From: Candidatus Nitrospira neomarina
GTDB lineage: Bacteria > Nitrospirota > Nitrospiria > Nitrospirales > UBA8639
Assembly: GCF_032051675.1 (NCBI RefSeq)
Contig: NZ_CP116968.1
Coordinates: 1,488,001 to 1,552,000 of the forward strand
Reading direction: 5' to 3'
DNA length: 64,000 bases
Below the pieces are notes generated by a model, which had not been told where the DNA came from, made no database searches, and saw only the letters and a list, made by a program, of their open reading frames with translations. Position numbers and translations under genes: made by a program. Numbering within the stretch: the first letter of the stretch is position 1; every line of letters begins with the position of its first letter. Shown piece after piece: positions 1 through 9,455 of the stretch.

Positions 1-126
1 TCCAACATGTTGAAATCTAAAATCGCTTTTTAGGACACTGGTAAGGGGATCATTTAATCATTCATGAAGTCGAACATATTAGCGTGTTTCCACAAGCGGA
101 TGTGAAACAATTAAGGGAGATTGTCT

Positions 127-1011
127 ATGAAAAAACTTAAAGGAATTGGTTTATTACTAATTGCCAATATCCTCATCTTTATCACCCTCTCAATCTCGTT
201 CACCGTGTTGTCTGAGATGATTCTCCCGGCCTTCGGGATCGATCTCCGTGGATCAATCGCTCAAATGGATCTGTTATGGGCATTTGTCATCGGATTTGGT
301 GGTGCATTTATCAGTTTGGCCTTTTCCAAACAAATGGCCAGGGCCTTTATAGACTGCACGCAAATCACAGAACCGCGAAACCAGGCGGAAAGAATCGTGT
401 TTGACACAGTCCAAAAAATATCTGAAAAGTTAAGCATTTCCATGCCGGAAGTATGGATTTATGAATCGCCAGACCCCAATGCGTTTGCCACCGGACCCAC
501 AAGAAACAACTCGATGGTGGCCGTATCAACCGGCCTGCTCAACAACCTTAATGAAGGTGAAGTGCGAGCCGTCCTGGCTCATGAAATGGGCCATGTCTAC
601 AACGGCGATATGTTCACCACAACCGTGTTGGCAGGCCTGATGAATACTTTTGTCTACTTTATTAGCCGGTTTATTTACCGGCAGGTAGCGGAACGTAATG
701 AAGCATTAGGATTTGGAGTCTATATCGTGTTGCAAATTGTTCTCTCCGTCCTGGCGATGATTCCCATTAGCTGGTGGTCCCGCCGTCGGGAATTTGCAGC
801 CGACCGGTTCGCAGCCAACACCGTAGGCAAAGAACATATGATCTCTGCTCTGGAGGGCATTGATCGTTGGGTGCAACGCACCCAGTTTGAATATAGCACC
901 CAAGATGCACTGGCTACGATGAAAATATCGGGGAAATCGCACAGTTTCATGCAGATATTTGCGACTCACCCGCCAATTGAAGCGAGGGTGACTGCGTTAC
1001 GGCAACTCTGA
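127..1011 (+). CDS. htpX: Membrane zinc metalloprotease HtpX
   Basis: M48-family protease of the inner membrane that degrades misfolded membrane proteins. Two hydrophobic segments lie near the N-terminus (about residues 7-30 and 45-65) and two more flank residues 175-215. The zinc-binding HEMGH is at about residues 152-156 and the third ligand is probably the Glu of RREFAAD near residue 222. The length of 294 residues is normal for the family. The ATG at 127 is preferred over an in-frame TTG at 121 because AGGGAGA ends right before the TTG, leaving correct spacing only for the ATG. A terminator follows, so the gene appears to be transcribed alone. Confidence 0.95.
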   Translation: MKKLKGIGLLLIANILIFITLSISFTVLSEMILPAFGIDLRGSIAQMDLLWAFVIGFGGAFISLAFSKQMARAFIDCTQITEPRNQAERIVFDTVQKISEKLSISMPEVWIYESPDPNAFATGPTRNNSMVAVSTGLLNNLNEGEVRAVLAHEMGHVYNGDMFTTTVLAGLMNTFVYFISRFIYRQVAERNEALGFGVYIVLQIVLSVLAMIPISWWSRRREFAADRFAANTVGKEHMISALEGIDRWVQRTQFEYSTQDALATMKISGKSHSFMQIFATHPPIEARVTALRQL

Positions 1012-1038
1012 CTCGTAAAATAGGCGTAATTCAAAAAA

Positions 1039-1070
1039 GGGACTTGGCATGGCCAGGTCCCTTTTTTTTT
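1039..1070 (+). terminator. Intrinsic terminator after htpX
   Basis: A ten-base-pair stem (GGGACTTGGC with GCCAGGTCCC, one G-T pair) around a three-base loop is followed by nine T residues. It lies 28 bases after the htpX stop codon. Confidence 0.92.
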
Positions 1071-1146
1071 ATCGTCTTTCCGCCAATCCGAATTGTTTCA
1101 AAACAAAAGGAGCGATTTGTTTGTCCACGGCCGGAGAAAATGCGAG

Positions 1147-1479
1147 TTAATTCAGCGTTCTGACATCGTATTCATGGGAACGGACTACTGGGAACTCCTT
1201 CATTCCATGCCGGCAAAGAACAGGAAGGAGCGAGGCGGGAGGTTGAACCAGTGCGACAGGAATACGTAATTGCTGAAGATGATAGAGCCCATACCCACAC
1301 AAAATCAGCCCCATCGGGCCCATGGATTCCACCTCAGAAAAATCAACGAGTACTTTTCGATAGTCCAGACCTATCGCTCGCGCTCCCGCCTTTTCAAACA
1401 TCTCCCCGAGAGAATGATCCGGCAAACCCAATATTCGAATAACTATGGCATCCGGTAAAACCCGAAGTCCCCATTGCAT
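1147..1479 (-). CDS. STAS-domain protein (anti-sigma factor antagonist-like)
   Basis: A 110-residue protein with the pattern of a STAS domain: an initial strand (RVLPDAIVIRILG), a central strand with LVDFSEVESMGPMGLILCGYGLYHL, and a later strand (IPVALVQPP). In SpoIIAA-type proteins a Ser or Thr sits where this protein has DFSEVESMG, so S or M may occupy the phosphorylation site; phosphoregulation is therefore unproven. The ATG at 1479 is chosen because GAGGAGG lies eight bases upstream; a longer frame extends to 1539 without such a site. It faces htpX convergently, and no kinase or phosphatase partner is adjacent. Confidence 0.75.
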   Translation of the reverse strand: MQWGLRVLPDAIVIRILGLPDHSLGEMFEKAGARAIGLDYRKVLVDFSEVESMGPMGLILCGYGLYHLQQLRIPVALVQPPASLLPVLCRHGMKEFPVVRSHEYDVRTLN

Positions 1480-1539
1480 TAGGAAATCCTCCTCAAGCCT
1501 GAATGATCGGTGTTGAGGCACCCACTCTCGTAGCGCCAC

Positions 1540-1976
1540 CTATCCATACAGGATTGAGTGAACCCTTTGAGCCATACCCCTACAATTCCCTATTTGAACT
1601 AGCGTCGTCTTTTTGGACCGAGTCCTTCGCCAGGCCCACCTGCGATGACCGCGGGATTGCCCTGATCAGGCAGTTCTATTGTGAGAACAAGTGATTGAGC
1701 GCGTAGAAATGGTCGAGGGCATGAAATCAAAAAGTCTATCGTAGGGTGATTGGCAACATGGCCCAGACAGATGGCCTTGAAAGCATTGGATATCACAATG
1801 GGAGTGGAAAGCAGGATGAACTGTCTCGAGCGCAGAAATTAATTTCCCATGACAGCCTGGGCTGATTCTGGGCCGAATCCCAATCTCAACATTTTTCTGA
1901 ATTCCTTCCCGAGACAAAAGCCGGAAACATTCAGAACTCTATGCCCGAAGAAGATAAGGGAAGTGGTGGATTGAAT
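1540..1976. other. Gene-free interval between STAS gene and tRNA-Gly
   Basis: About 440 bases with only short open frames whose translations look random. I see no convincing terminator, repeat or RNA gene here. It probably carries the promoter of the STAS gene at its left end. Confidence 0.5.
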
Positions 1977-2051
1977 TGGAGCGGGCGAGGGGATTTGAAC
2001 CCCCGACAACTTGCTTGGGAAGCAAGGACTCTACCACTGAGCTACGCCCGC
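1977..2051 (-). tRNA. tRNA-Gly (anticodon CCC)
   Basis: Read on the minus strand, the acceptor stem GCGGGCG pairs with CGCCCGC. The D arm contains TAGCTCAGTGGTAGAG. The anticodon stem CTTGC/GCAAG encloses TTCCCAA, which gives anticodon CCC. The T arm has GGGGGTTCAAATCCCC, and the 3' CCA is encoded. It lies just upstream of no gene on its strand and downstream of tyrS. Confidence 0.96.
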
Positions 2052-2174
2052 TCACGAGATCAGGATTCGCATTCTAGGTGTGGGCTGAGTCTTAGTCAAG
2101 ATACAAAAAATTGGCGAGCGGCTGAATTGGCTCTGCCGTCGAAGTCGGTCACTCCCGAATGTATCCGGATGAAT

Positions 2175-3410
2175 CTATTCCCTGAATTCAATGATCGCAA
2201 ATTTTCGCTTGCCAATTTTCATCGGATAGGATCGGCCAGGCTCGAAGGTCATCATCCCGTTGGGGTCCGCAAGCTTTTCTCCGTCCACCTGGACCCCGCC
2301 CTGGGAAACGAGCCGTCTGGCCTCAGATTTACTGGGCACTAAGCCCGTCCGCATCAGGAGGTCAACGACCGGCATGGAATAATCTTGCGAGTGGGGAAAA
2401 TCCGTGGGAGTCAGTTTCACGCGAGCATCCGGTTCATCGGGAAAATCCCGCTTTTGAAATCGCTGTTGAAAATCAGCCTTGGCCTCTTCCACGGCATCCC
2501 TTCCGTGATATTGTCGAACAATCTGCTCGGCCAAAGCCATTTTGGCTTCCATCGGATGTTGATGCTTGACCTCATCCAAATTGCGGACCGTCAGCAGTTC
2601 GTAATAGCGCAGCATCAGGACATCGCTAATAGACATCAGCTTCCCGAACATGTCTGCCGGACGATCTTCCAAGGCGATATAATTCCCAAAGCTCTTACTC
2701 ATTTTCCGGACCCCATCCGTGCCTTCTAACAACGGCATGGTGAGCACCACCTGCGGTTTTTGGCCGTAATCCCGCTGCAAGTCACGCCCGACAAGGAGGT
2801 TAAATTTCTGATCGGTTCCACCCAACTCCACATCGGCCTCCAACACCACGGAGTCGTACCCCTGCACCAAAGGATAAAGAAATTCATGCACGCTGATATG
2901 CTTTTGCTCCCGATATCGTTTTGAGAAATCGTCCCGCTCCAACATGCGCGCCACGCTATAATGTGAACACAACTCCACCATCTTTTCCACCCGCATGCCA
3001 CTCATCCAATGACTATTGAATTCGATACGGGTTTTCTGTGGGTCCAGGGTTTTGAAAATCTGTTGTTCATAGGTTTTGGCATTGGCCAGCACCTGCTCTT
3101 TCGTCAGCGCCACCCGGGTTTCCGATACCCCGGTCGGATCGCCAATCATGCCGGTAAAATCCCCAATGAGAAAAATAACTTGATGCCCCAACTCCTGAAA
3201 GTGCTTGAGTTTTTGGATTAACACGGTATGACCCAAATGCAGGTCCGGCGCCGTAGGATCAAACCCGGCTTTAATCTTGAGAGGACGCTGTTCTTTTAAG
3301 GACTCCGCTAATTTGGCTTTTAATTCGTCGAGCTGAATAACCTCCACGGTTCCCCGAAGAATAAGGTCCAGCTGCCGGTTGATTTCTGAAGGTGTCATCT
3401 TGTAAGCCAC
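2175..3410 (-). CDS. tyrS: Tyrosyl-tRNA synthetase
   Basis: Class I aminoacyl-tRNA synthetase that charges tRNA-Tyr. HLGH (the HIGH signature) is at residues 58-61 and KMSKS at 236-240; an S4 RNA-binding domain fills the last 65 or so residues ([16 protein letters not shown]). The length of about 410 residues fits the longer bacterial TyrRS type. The given start is a GTG; an in-frame ATG four codons later is an equal candidate, since neither has a strong ribosome-binding site. The gene lies 19 bases downstream of the comEA-like gene on the same strand. Confidence 0.96.
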   Translation of the reverse strand: MAYKMTPSEINRQLDLILRGTVEVIQLDELKAKLAESLKEQRPLKIKAGFDPTAPDLHLGHTVLIQKLKHFQELGHQVIFLIGDFTGMIGDPTGVSETRVALTKEQVLANAKTYEQQIFKTLDPQKTRIEFNSHWMSGMRVEKMVELCSHYSVARMLERDDFSKRYREQKHISVHEFLYPLVQGYDSVVLEADVELGGTDQKFNLLVGRDLQRDYGQKPQVVLTMPLLEGTDGVRKMSKSFGNYIALEDRPADMFGKLMSISDVLMLRYYELLTVRNLDEVKHQHPMEAKMALAEQIVRQYHGRDAVEEAKADFQQRFQKRDFPDEPDARVKLTPTDFPHSQDYSMPVVDLLMRTGLVPSKSEARRLVSQGGVQVDGEKLADPNGMMTFEPGRSYPMKIGKRKFAIIEFRE

Positions 3411-3429
3411 GCTCTGTGAAAGTGAAAAA

Positions 3430-3993
3430 TTAACTCCCGATCCCTATCGCCATGGTTGAGGCCCGGACACCAACAAGAGGGCGCAGTTGCTCCAACCGTT
3501 TTTTTCCAATACCCGGCACCAGAGCCAAATCTTCAACGCGTCGAAATGCTCCATGAGACGTTCGATGTGCCACGATTCGTCCTGCCAGGATTGGTCCAAT
3601 ACCAGGAAGATGCTCTAATTCAGCTAAGGTGCCGTCATTCAAGTCGACAGTAAACGCCGCGACTTCCCTGGATTGTCCACCTTCTCCCTTTACCCCCTCC
3701 TGAAGAGGCTGAACCACATTTCTTCCCACAAGGCGTGCCACGCTCACAACCTCGTCAGGACCACCCGCAGACCCGGAAGGAAGGGTGCGTAATGACTGAG
3801 CATCTGAGATTTCAAGCGGAACAACTGGAGAAAGGGACGGTTGCGGCCAACCAACCCAGTAAACGAAAAACACCCCCATTCCCAACAAGGCCATTTTCAA
3901 CAGGAGCGAGCTTCCCCAGGAAATTTTGCCTGAATGCCTATCAGATGCTTGGAGCGAGCTGGCGGGAGACCTTGGCGGTTCAATGTCTTTCAT
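3430..3993 (-). CDS. ComEA-like helix-hairpin-helix DNA-binding protein
   Basis: A 187-residue protein with an N-terminal cytoplasmic stretch, one membrane segment at about residues 30-48, a linker and a C-terminal tandem helix-hairpin-helix domain. The domain starts with [25 protein letters not shown] and ends with [20 protein letters not shown]. This is the ComEA arrangement, in which a membrane-anchored domain binds incoming double-stranded DNA during natural transformation. No comEC or pilus gene is adjacent, so a competence role is inferred from domain type only. It sits between lpd and tyrS on the same strand. Confidence 0.85.
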   Translation of the reverse strand: MKDIEPPRSPASSLQASDRHSGKISWGSSLLLKMALLGMGVFFVYWVGWPQPSLSPVVPLEISDAQSLRTLPSGSAGGPDEVVSVARLVGRNVVQPLQEGVKGEGGQSREVAAFTVDLNDGTLAELEHLPGIGPILAGRIVAHRTSHGAFRRVEDLALVPGIGKKRLEQLRPLVGVRASTMAIGIGS

Positions 3994-4036
3994 CTTGAAT
4001 CAATGAATTGGCTTCATTTTCGCTTCATAAGGATTA

Positions 4037-5440
4037 TCAGCGCTTTCGCGCCTGGTGAATGGCCATGCCCTCCACATCCTCGGCTGCCTCCATCAACCCT
4101 TCCGAAAACGTCGGATGCGCATGGATCATGTTGGCGAGATCCTCAACCGTCAACCCACCCTGCATGGCCATGGCGGCTTCATGAATAAGGTCCGCCGCAT
4201 GAGCACCGATAATATGAACGCCAAGAATTTTCTTGGTCTGTTCATCCGAAATCACTTTGAAATGTCCAAACGGTTCACCAACGGCCTGTGCTTTTCCGAG
4301 ACCGGCATATTTAAATCGCCCGACCGCGACCGCCAACCCACGTTCCCGGGCCTGGGCCTCAGTCAGTCCGACACGCCCGATTTCCGGCAAGGTAAAAATT
4401 CCTGCCGGAATGACATCATAGTTAATGGCCTGCGGCCGGCCCATCGCGTTTGAGACGGCCACTTTTCCTTGGGCCGAGGCCACATGCGCCAACATGAATT
4501 TTCCCGTCACATCTCCAATCGCGTAAATACCGGGGACGGAGGTTTCCATTTTTTCATTGATCAGAATCTCACCCCTGGCTCCCACCTGCACGCCGACCTG
4601 TTCCAGCCCTAACCGGCCGGAATTCAGACGACGCCCGACCGAAACCAGCAGGTGGCCTGTCACCAGTTCTTCTCCCGAAGCCAGCGTTGCTCGCACTCCC
4701 TCATCAACAGCCGCCCAATTGGTAATCTGCGTATTGAGATAGAGTTGTATCTTGCGTTTTTTCAACTCACGAGTCATAGTGGAAATCGTATCTTCATCCT
4801 CAAGTGGCAGCACCGACGGCATCATTTCGACCATACTCACTTCCGTTCCCAACCCGCTCAACAAGCAGGCAAACTCACATCCTTCTATCCCACCGCCGAC
4901 AATCACCATGCTCCTGGGAATCTCCGTGAGATCCAGCGCCTCCTTACTGGTCAACACGCGTTGGCCATCAATGGGAAACTGAGGCAGTTCAGGCCAGGAA
5001 GAACCTGTGGCAAGAATAATGGCGTCGGCATCAATGGTGGAAGAGGACCCATCAAGATGGGTAACCCGCACCTGCCGGTCATTAACCAGTTCGCCTCGCC
5101 CCGGCACGTGGGTAATTTTCCACTGCTTCAACAAGGTGCCGATTCCCTTTACGAGCCCACGAACCACTTCCTCCTTACGCGCAACCATGCGGGCAAGGTC
5201 ATAGCTCACAGGCCCCTCAATGTTGAGGCCAAACGGCTGGGCATGCCGAACCCGCTCGCCAAGATCAATAAAGCCCAACAGGGTTTTACTGGGAATACAG
5301 CCCCAATTCAGGCACACCCCACCAAGCACCTGTTCCTCAAGGATCGTCACCATGGCCCCTAATTGGGCGGCGCGAATAGCCGCCACATACCCACCAGGAC
5401 CTGATCCGATAATGACAATGTGGGGGGGGGAGGTGGTCAT
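4037..5440 (-). CDS. lpd: Dihydrolipoyl dehydrogenase (E3)
   Basis: FAD-dependent enzyme that reoxidises protein-bound dihydrolipoamide with NAD+. The FAD motif GSGPGG is at residues 12-17, the redox-active disulfide is C43/C48 (CLNWGC), the NAD motif is GGGIEG near the middle, and the C-terminal catalytic pair is in HAHPTFSE. The length of 467 residues is typical. Its ATG overlaps the gcvH stop by ATGA, so translation is coupled to the lipoyl protein it would reoxidise. A run of nine C residues falls within codons 4-7, an unusual slippage-prone tract. Confidence 0.95.
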   Translation of the reverse strand: MTTSPPHIVIIGSGPGGYVAAIRAAQLGAMVTILEEQVLGGVCLNWGCIPSKTLLGFIDLGERVRHAQPFGLNIEGPVSYDLARMVARKEEVVRGLVKGIGTLLKQWKITHVPGRGELVNDRQVRVTHLDGSSSTIDADAIILATGSSWPELPQFPIDGQRVLTSKEALDLTEIPRSMVIVGGGIEGCEFACLLSGLGTEVSMVEMMPSVLPLEDEDTISTMTRELKKRKIQLYLNTQITNWAAVDEGVRATLASGEELVTGHLLVSVGRRLNSGRLGLEQVGVQVGARGEILINEKMETSVPGIYAIGDVTGKFMLAHVASAQGKVAVSNAMGRPQAINYDVIPAGIFTLPEIGRVGLTEAQARERGLAVAVGRFKYAGLGKAQAVGEPFGHFKVISDEQTKKILGVHIIGAHAADLIHEAAMAMQGGLTVEDLANMIHAHPTFSEGLMEAAEDVEGMAIHQARKR

Positions 5441-5823
5441 GATTCCTGTGAGGCTAAAAATGCCGTGTATTGCTCCGGCGTCATCAACCCATCCACCTCA
5501 CCAGGATCGGCTAATTCCAGCACCGCGATCCACCCCTTGCCATAGGGATCCTGATTGAGTAGTTCGGGATGGTCCTGAAGTTCTGTATTTACTTGAAGAA
5601 TTTTTCCGGTGACCGGCGTGTAAATCGTCGAAGTGGCTTTGGTCGACTCCACTTCTCCCAATTGATCTTCAGCTTGCAGCGAGGTTCCTACTTTAGGAAC
5701 GTCCACAAACACTACATCCCCCAGGGCATCCTGAGCAAAATTGCTAATCCCTAAGGTCGCCTTTTTCCCTTCAACGCGAATCCATTCGTGTTCCTTGTGA
5801 AATCGTAAATCCTGTGGCTCCAT
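5437..5823 (-). CDS. gcvH: Glycine cleavage system H protein
   Basis: Small lipoyl carrier protein of the glycine cleavage complex, 128 residues. The lipoylated lysine is K62 within ESTKATSTIYTP, and the C-terminal half has the usual NPYGKGW-type motif (DPYGKGWIAVLEL). It is translationally coupled to lpd. The P and T subunits of the complex are not in this window, so the partner genes must be elsewhere; H proteins can also act in lipoate relay. Confidence 0.95.
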   Translation of the reverse strand: MEPQDLRFHKEHEWIRVEGKKATLGISNFAQDALGDVVFVDVPKVGTSLQAEDQLGEVESTKATSTIYTPVTGKILQVNTELQDHPELLNQDPYGKGWIAVLELADPGEVDGLMTPEQYTAFLASQES

Positions 5824-5935
5824 TCTACCCCCTTTTGTTCGAAACGATGATGGCGTTCATAGTTGTCTGATGTCTCCCATGCACCTCATGAAGCGAGTGT
5901 CCCCAGCTGCATGAGGCAGGACAGTACCGGAGCAT

Positions 5936-7495
5936 TCAAGAAAATGCGCGAAGATCGTGCACGACACCAATTCCCGAAGGAAACTCACCGAGCAGTGAGG
6001 TACTGCTCCCGCCGGTTCCCGGCACAATGCGCTTTCCTCTCTCCGCCGGCATACTCACCCATACCCGTCGCGGATCGTCAAGCACGGGTAGCAAGCGGGT
6101 TAATACCGCCTTCGTCGAAATGCGACGGAGCTTCTCAATGGCCGACACTTGATCGGACGAGGAGTGCCGGTCAATTTCCGGCCGCACAAAGAAAAATGAA
6201 AACGGGCGACGGATGGCTTCCATTGCGTCCTGGGCATAGTCCACCAGAGCCCGAACCGGATCGGTCAATCCATGTGGATGGAGCTCCAGACCACATTGAA
6301 CCGTTAAGTGGCGTTTGCGAAGCTGGCCAATCAACTGCTCAACAACAGTCAATCGCTCACGAGCCTTCCATCCCGCCCAGCGCCAAAACACGGAATCTTC
6401 CTTAGAAGCGCCTGAAGGCCGGGTTGATCGACTCGCTAATTTCGATGCTTTGAGGGGATCAAACCCCGACTGAAAGGTCCGTACGGGATCAAAACTCACA
6501 CCGAAGGCGGTTTGAAAACGGGTCAATCCCGACGGCGACACCCCGTCATACACCCCCATGGGGTAATCGTCGAGAAATACAAGACCATCCACGCTGTCCT
6601 CGGAAAGATGCGTGAGAAATTGATCGAGAAAACGTTGATACTCCGGATGAAAAATATCAAAAAACCTGGAATCCTGAACCTGGTGAGTGGTCGTATTATA
6701 CCTGCCGTCCCGCCATTCCGGCAGAGGGGAATCATGCCAATTGCCAAGACAACGGAGATTCACTCCCACATACACCAACAGCTGCAACTGATGACTGCGT
6801 TCCACATATGAGCGTAGCAACGTCTGGAGATCAAGCAGATGGCGAGGGGACCGCGACGTCGTCCGCTGTTGATCGGTGTGGAATCCGGCTCCCTCACAAC
6901 CCAAATCAATCAGCAGGGTGGTAATTCCATCAGCCTTCATCTTTTTTATTCCCTGGTCAAACCCTCCACTGGCCGGCAATTGTTCAAGAGTTAACCGGAT
7001 GGCCTGAGTATCGAGAGGCGGCATCGTAAATTGTTCAAGTAATCGTTGAAGTTCATTGAACTGCACTTGAGCGCCGGCTTGATAAGGATTGGCGCTTCCC
7101 GCAACGGTGAGTATGCGGTACTGATCCCTGGCGGCTTCCCATTCTCCAACCTGACGATAGGCTTGAGCCAGCAACCATCGGCTTTGGACTTCAATGGGCT
7201 CTCCAGGAAGAAGCGCCAGCAAGCGCGTCAGTCCGCTAATAGCCTGCGGATAGGCTTTTCTCTCAAAATCATCCTTGGACCGTTGAAAGAGTTCTGCGTG
7301 AATCTGTTGAATATCCTGAGGAACGTCAGGTGGTGATGACTCAATGCCTTCATCGCGATCCTCCGGCACGGACTCGACGGCCGGGGGAGGAATGGCACCA
7401 CTCACCGGTGGCCCCTGGGGAGGACGTGTTCGCCCGCATCCGGCCAAGAGCCCCAGGCACAACAGCAAACTACACATTTTCAACCATGTTGTCAT
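5936..7495 (-). CDS. Lipoprotein with TPR-like region and PgaB-like glycoside hydrolase domain
   Basis: A predicted lipoprotein of about 519 residues. The signal peptide ends in LLAGC, so the mature protein would begin with a lipidated Cys near residue 20. Residues 60-170 look like tetratricopeptide helices (AEL..RSKDDFERKAYPQAISGLTRLLALLP). The remainder has the pattern of the C-terminal hydrolase domain of PgaB: GGFDQGIKKMKADGI, then a partner strand YVGVNLRCLG, then DGLVFLDDYPMG with candidate acidic catalytic residues. The PgaB deacetylase domain itself is absent. The ATG at 7495 is chosen because it begins the signal peptide; a longer frame starts at 7561. A role in exopolysaccharide processing is inferred. 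Confidence 0.7.
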   Translation of the reverse strand: MTTWLKMCSLLLCLGLLAGCGRTRPPQGPPVSGAIPPPAVESVPEDRDEGIESSPPDVPQDIQQIHAELFQRSKDDFERKAYPQAISGLTRLLALLPGEPIEVQSRWLLAQAYRQVGEWEAARDQYRILTVAGSANPYQAGAQVQFNELQRLLEQFTMPPLDTQAIRLTLEQLPASGGFDQGIKKMKADGITTLLIDLGCEGAGFHTDQQRTTSRSPRHLLDLQTLLRSYVERSHQLQLLVYVGVNLRCLGNWHDSPLPEWRDGRYNTTTHQVQDSRFFDIFHPEYQRFLDQFLTHLSEDSVDGLVFLDDYPMGVYDGVSPSGLTRFQTAFGVSFDPVRTFQSGFDPLKASKLASRSTRPSGASKEDSVFWRWAGWKARERLTVVEQLIGQLRKRHLTVQCGLELHPHGLTDPVRALVDYAQDAMEAIRRPFSFFFVRPEIDRHSSSDQVSAIEKLRRISTKAVLTRLLPVLDDPRRVWVSMPAERGKRIVPGTGGSSTSLLGEFPSGIGVVHDLRAFS

Positions 7496-7560
7496 ATGGC
7501 AATACGTGCGTAGAGGGAAATTAATCCTAAACCTATACACTAGATTTATGAGGAGAAACA

Positions 7561-7582
7561 TGCCCGCCGTTTTCGGCGGGCA
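7561..7582 (-). terminator. Hairpin between ndk and the downstream lipoprotein gene
   Basis: A perfect nine-base-pair stem (TGCCCGCCG/CGGCGGGCA) with a four-base loop lies 50 bases past the ndk stop. The tail on the minus strand is only partly T-rich (TGTTTCTCC), so it may be a weak terminator or an RNA 3'-end stabiliser. Its strand is not certain. Confidence 0.5.
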
Positions 7583-7633
7583 GCGTACCGGAGTCAGTGG
7601 ATTTTAGAAATACAGGCTCAGTTTGATCTTCCA

Positions 7634-8050
7634 CTAGCCCAAATTGGATTCTGCGAAAAAGTACCGGATCTCAATTTGAGCATTCTCAGTGGAATCGGAC
7701 CCATGCACCGCATTGGCCTCAATAGAAGCCCCATGCGCAGCCCGAATGGTACCCGGATCGGCTTTTTTCGGATCGGTCGCTCCCATCAAATCGCGGTGTG
7801 TTTTGACTGCGTCCTTTCCTTCCAACACCACAACCACCACCGGCCCCGAACTCATATAGGTCGTTAAGTCATTAAAGAAGGGGCGTTCTCGATGCACAGC
7901 ATAAAACCCTTCCGCCACCCCTTTGGATAACCGCATCATTTTCATCGCAACCGGAAACAACTCGGCCTCTTCATAGCGGCGGATAATATCACCAATCGCA
8001 TGTTTGGCCACCGCATCAGGCTTAATAATCGCTAACGTCCGCTCTGACAT
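7634..8050 (-). CDS. ndk: Nucleoside diphosphate kinase
   Basis: Transfers the gamma-phosphate of ATP to nucleoside diphosphates through a phosphohistidine. The catalytic His is at about residue 116 in NAVHGSDS, and the N-terminus [12 protein letters not shown] is the family signature. The length of 138 residues is standard. The ATG at 8050 is preferred over a longer frame from 8068 because it matches the family start and GAAAGGA lies about ten bases before it. Confidence 0.96.
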   Translation of the reverse strand: MSERTLAIIKPDAVAKHAIGDIIRRYEEAELFPVAMKMMRLSKGVAEGFYAVHRERPFFNDLTTYMSSGPVVVVVLEGKDAVKTHRDLMGATDPKKADPGTIRAAHGASIEANAVHGSDSTENAQIEIRYFFAESNLG

Positions 8051-8149
8051 ACTTCTCGTCCTTTCCAAAAAATCCCATAATAAAACCCTGTGAATAAGAA
8101 AGGAGCATTTTACGGCCCCTCCTAACCAGTTGCAATCTCAAGGCCACAC

Positions 8150-9448
8150 TTAAACGGCTGTAATCACAATGACTTCGGCTGGCTGAAACACAACACACTC
8201 AGGGATGGAATGGGAATCAGGATGTTGATCCAGCGAACTGACACGCCACATTCCGGGAGAAGACGGGAGGGTGCCCAACTCATCGATGGCTACCTCAACC
8301 GTCTCTTGAGTATTGGTATTGAGACAGAGGAGTGCCCAACTGTGCGGATTTTCCAACGACCGCCGCTCCAAAACGCACAGATTGGGGTTGGCCATCGACC
8401 GTTGAACCAGATCCCCCTCCCCTTGCCAGAGCGGCACCTCCAACTTCAAGTGATTCACCGCACGGATAAAACTCTGCAAATCCCATCGGGGGGATTCCCA
8501 ATCATCAGGAGTGGTCTCCACCACATGCAGGGATTGTTGAAATCCGAATTCATACCCCATCGGGATCATGAGGCCGGTTGAGAACAAGGCGGCAAAGGCA
8601 TAGCGTTGGCGTTGAACCGCCTCATTCCCTCCCGACTCAGAAGCCAGACGCGGGGTATCATGCGACTCAGGAAACCCAATAGACGGCATAGCCTGAAATT
8701 CCCGATGCTGATTCAGACACCAGGCATCCTTGAAATTCCACCATTTGGAGCTGTTACAAAAAAAATGAAATCCCGCTTCTCCCAGCGCGCGCGTCTGCTC
8801 CAGGGTACAACCAAGATTCTCCGCCCAAAAGACGGCCTGCGGATTCACGCGTTGCGCCCGGTGAATAAGAAAGCGCCATAACTCACCGGGAACTTTATAG
8901 GCCGCGTCACACCGAAACCCCTGAAACCCCAATTCAAGGTACCGGTCAACCAATTGCCCCCAAAACTCCCAGAGATGTTCCCGGTCCGGAGAATGCCGAT
9001 TATCAATTTCGGCTAAATCGCCCCACACCGTTTTCTTGCTGGGGTCATCCGGATCAACCGCATACGGATTTTCAACTTTTCCCTGACCATCCCGCATGTA
9101 CCAGTCGGGGTGCTGGGTCACTAGGGAGGAATCGATGGCCGTGTGGTTTAATACGAGATCCACCATTGGTGCCAGGCCACATTGGGCAATACGTTGAAGC
9201 GTGGGACGTAACACATCAAGGCGCTGGTCCTGAGTCCCTTCCGGGAGAAATGCCGGATTCAGGAGATCATATTCTTTGATCGCATATAAACTTCCCGAGA
9301 ATCCCGGCAGATGAATGGGATTCACAAAGAGCCAATTAAACCCCATGCCTGCCGCCCGTTCCGCGTGCGAGATCCAGCGATCACAAGGACCGGCCAGGCG
9401 AGGGAACAGATTATAAATAAGAGGAACGTGGTGCGAAGAGTGCATCAA
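8150..9448 (-). CDS. GH13 alpha-amylase family enzyme
   Basis: A 432-residue TIM-barrel glycoside hydrolase. All four GH13 motifs are visible: DLVLNH (97-102), GFRCDAAY with nucleophile D181, FWAENLG with acid/base E210, and FPESHDTPR with D264. A short all-beta C-terminal domain follows. No signal peptide is seen, so it is probably cytoplasmic. Motif II and the AYKVP sequence resemble the GlgE maltosyltransferase type, but the protein is shorter than GlgE and lacks its N-terminal domain. Substrate is therefore unassigned; alpha-glucan or trehalose metabolism is likely. It lies eight bases downstream of the ketopantoate reductase-like gene. Confidence 0.85.
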   Translation of the reverse strand: MMHSSHHVPLIYNLFPRLAGPCDRWISHAERAAGMGFNWLFVNPIHLPGFSGSLYAIKEYDLLNPAFLPEGTQDQRLDVLRPTLQRIAQCGLAPMVDLVLNHTAIDSSLVTQHPDWYMRDGQGKVENPYAVDPDDPSKKTVWGDLAEIDNRHSPDREHLWEFWGQLVDRYLELGFQGFRCDAAYKVPGELWRFLIHRAQRVNPQAVFWAENLGCTLEQTRALGEAGFHFFCNSSKWWNFKDAWCLNQHREFQAMPSIGFPESHDTPRLASESGGNEAVQRQRYAFAALFSTGLMIPMGYEFGFQQSLHVVETTPDDWESPRWDLQSFIRAVNHLKLEVPLWQGEGDLVQRSMANPNLCVLERRSLENPHSWALLCLNTNTQETVEVAIDELGTLPSSPGMWRVSSLDQHPDSHSIPECVVFQPAEVIVITAV

Positions 9449-9455
9449 GACAAAC

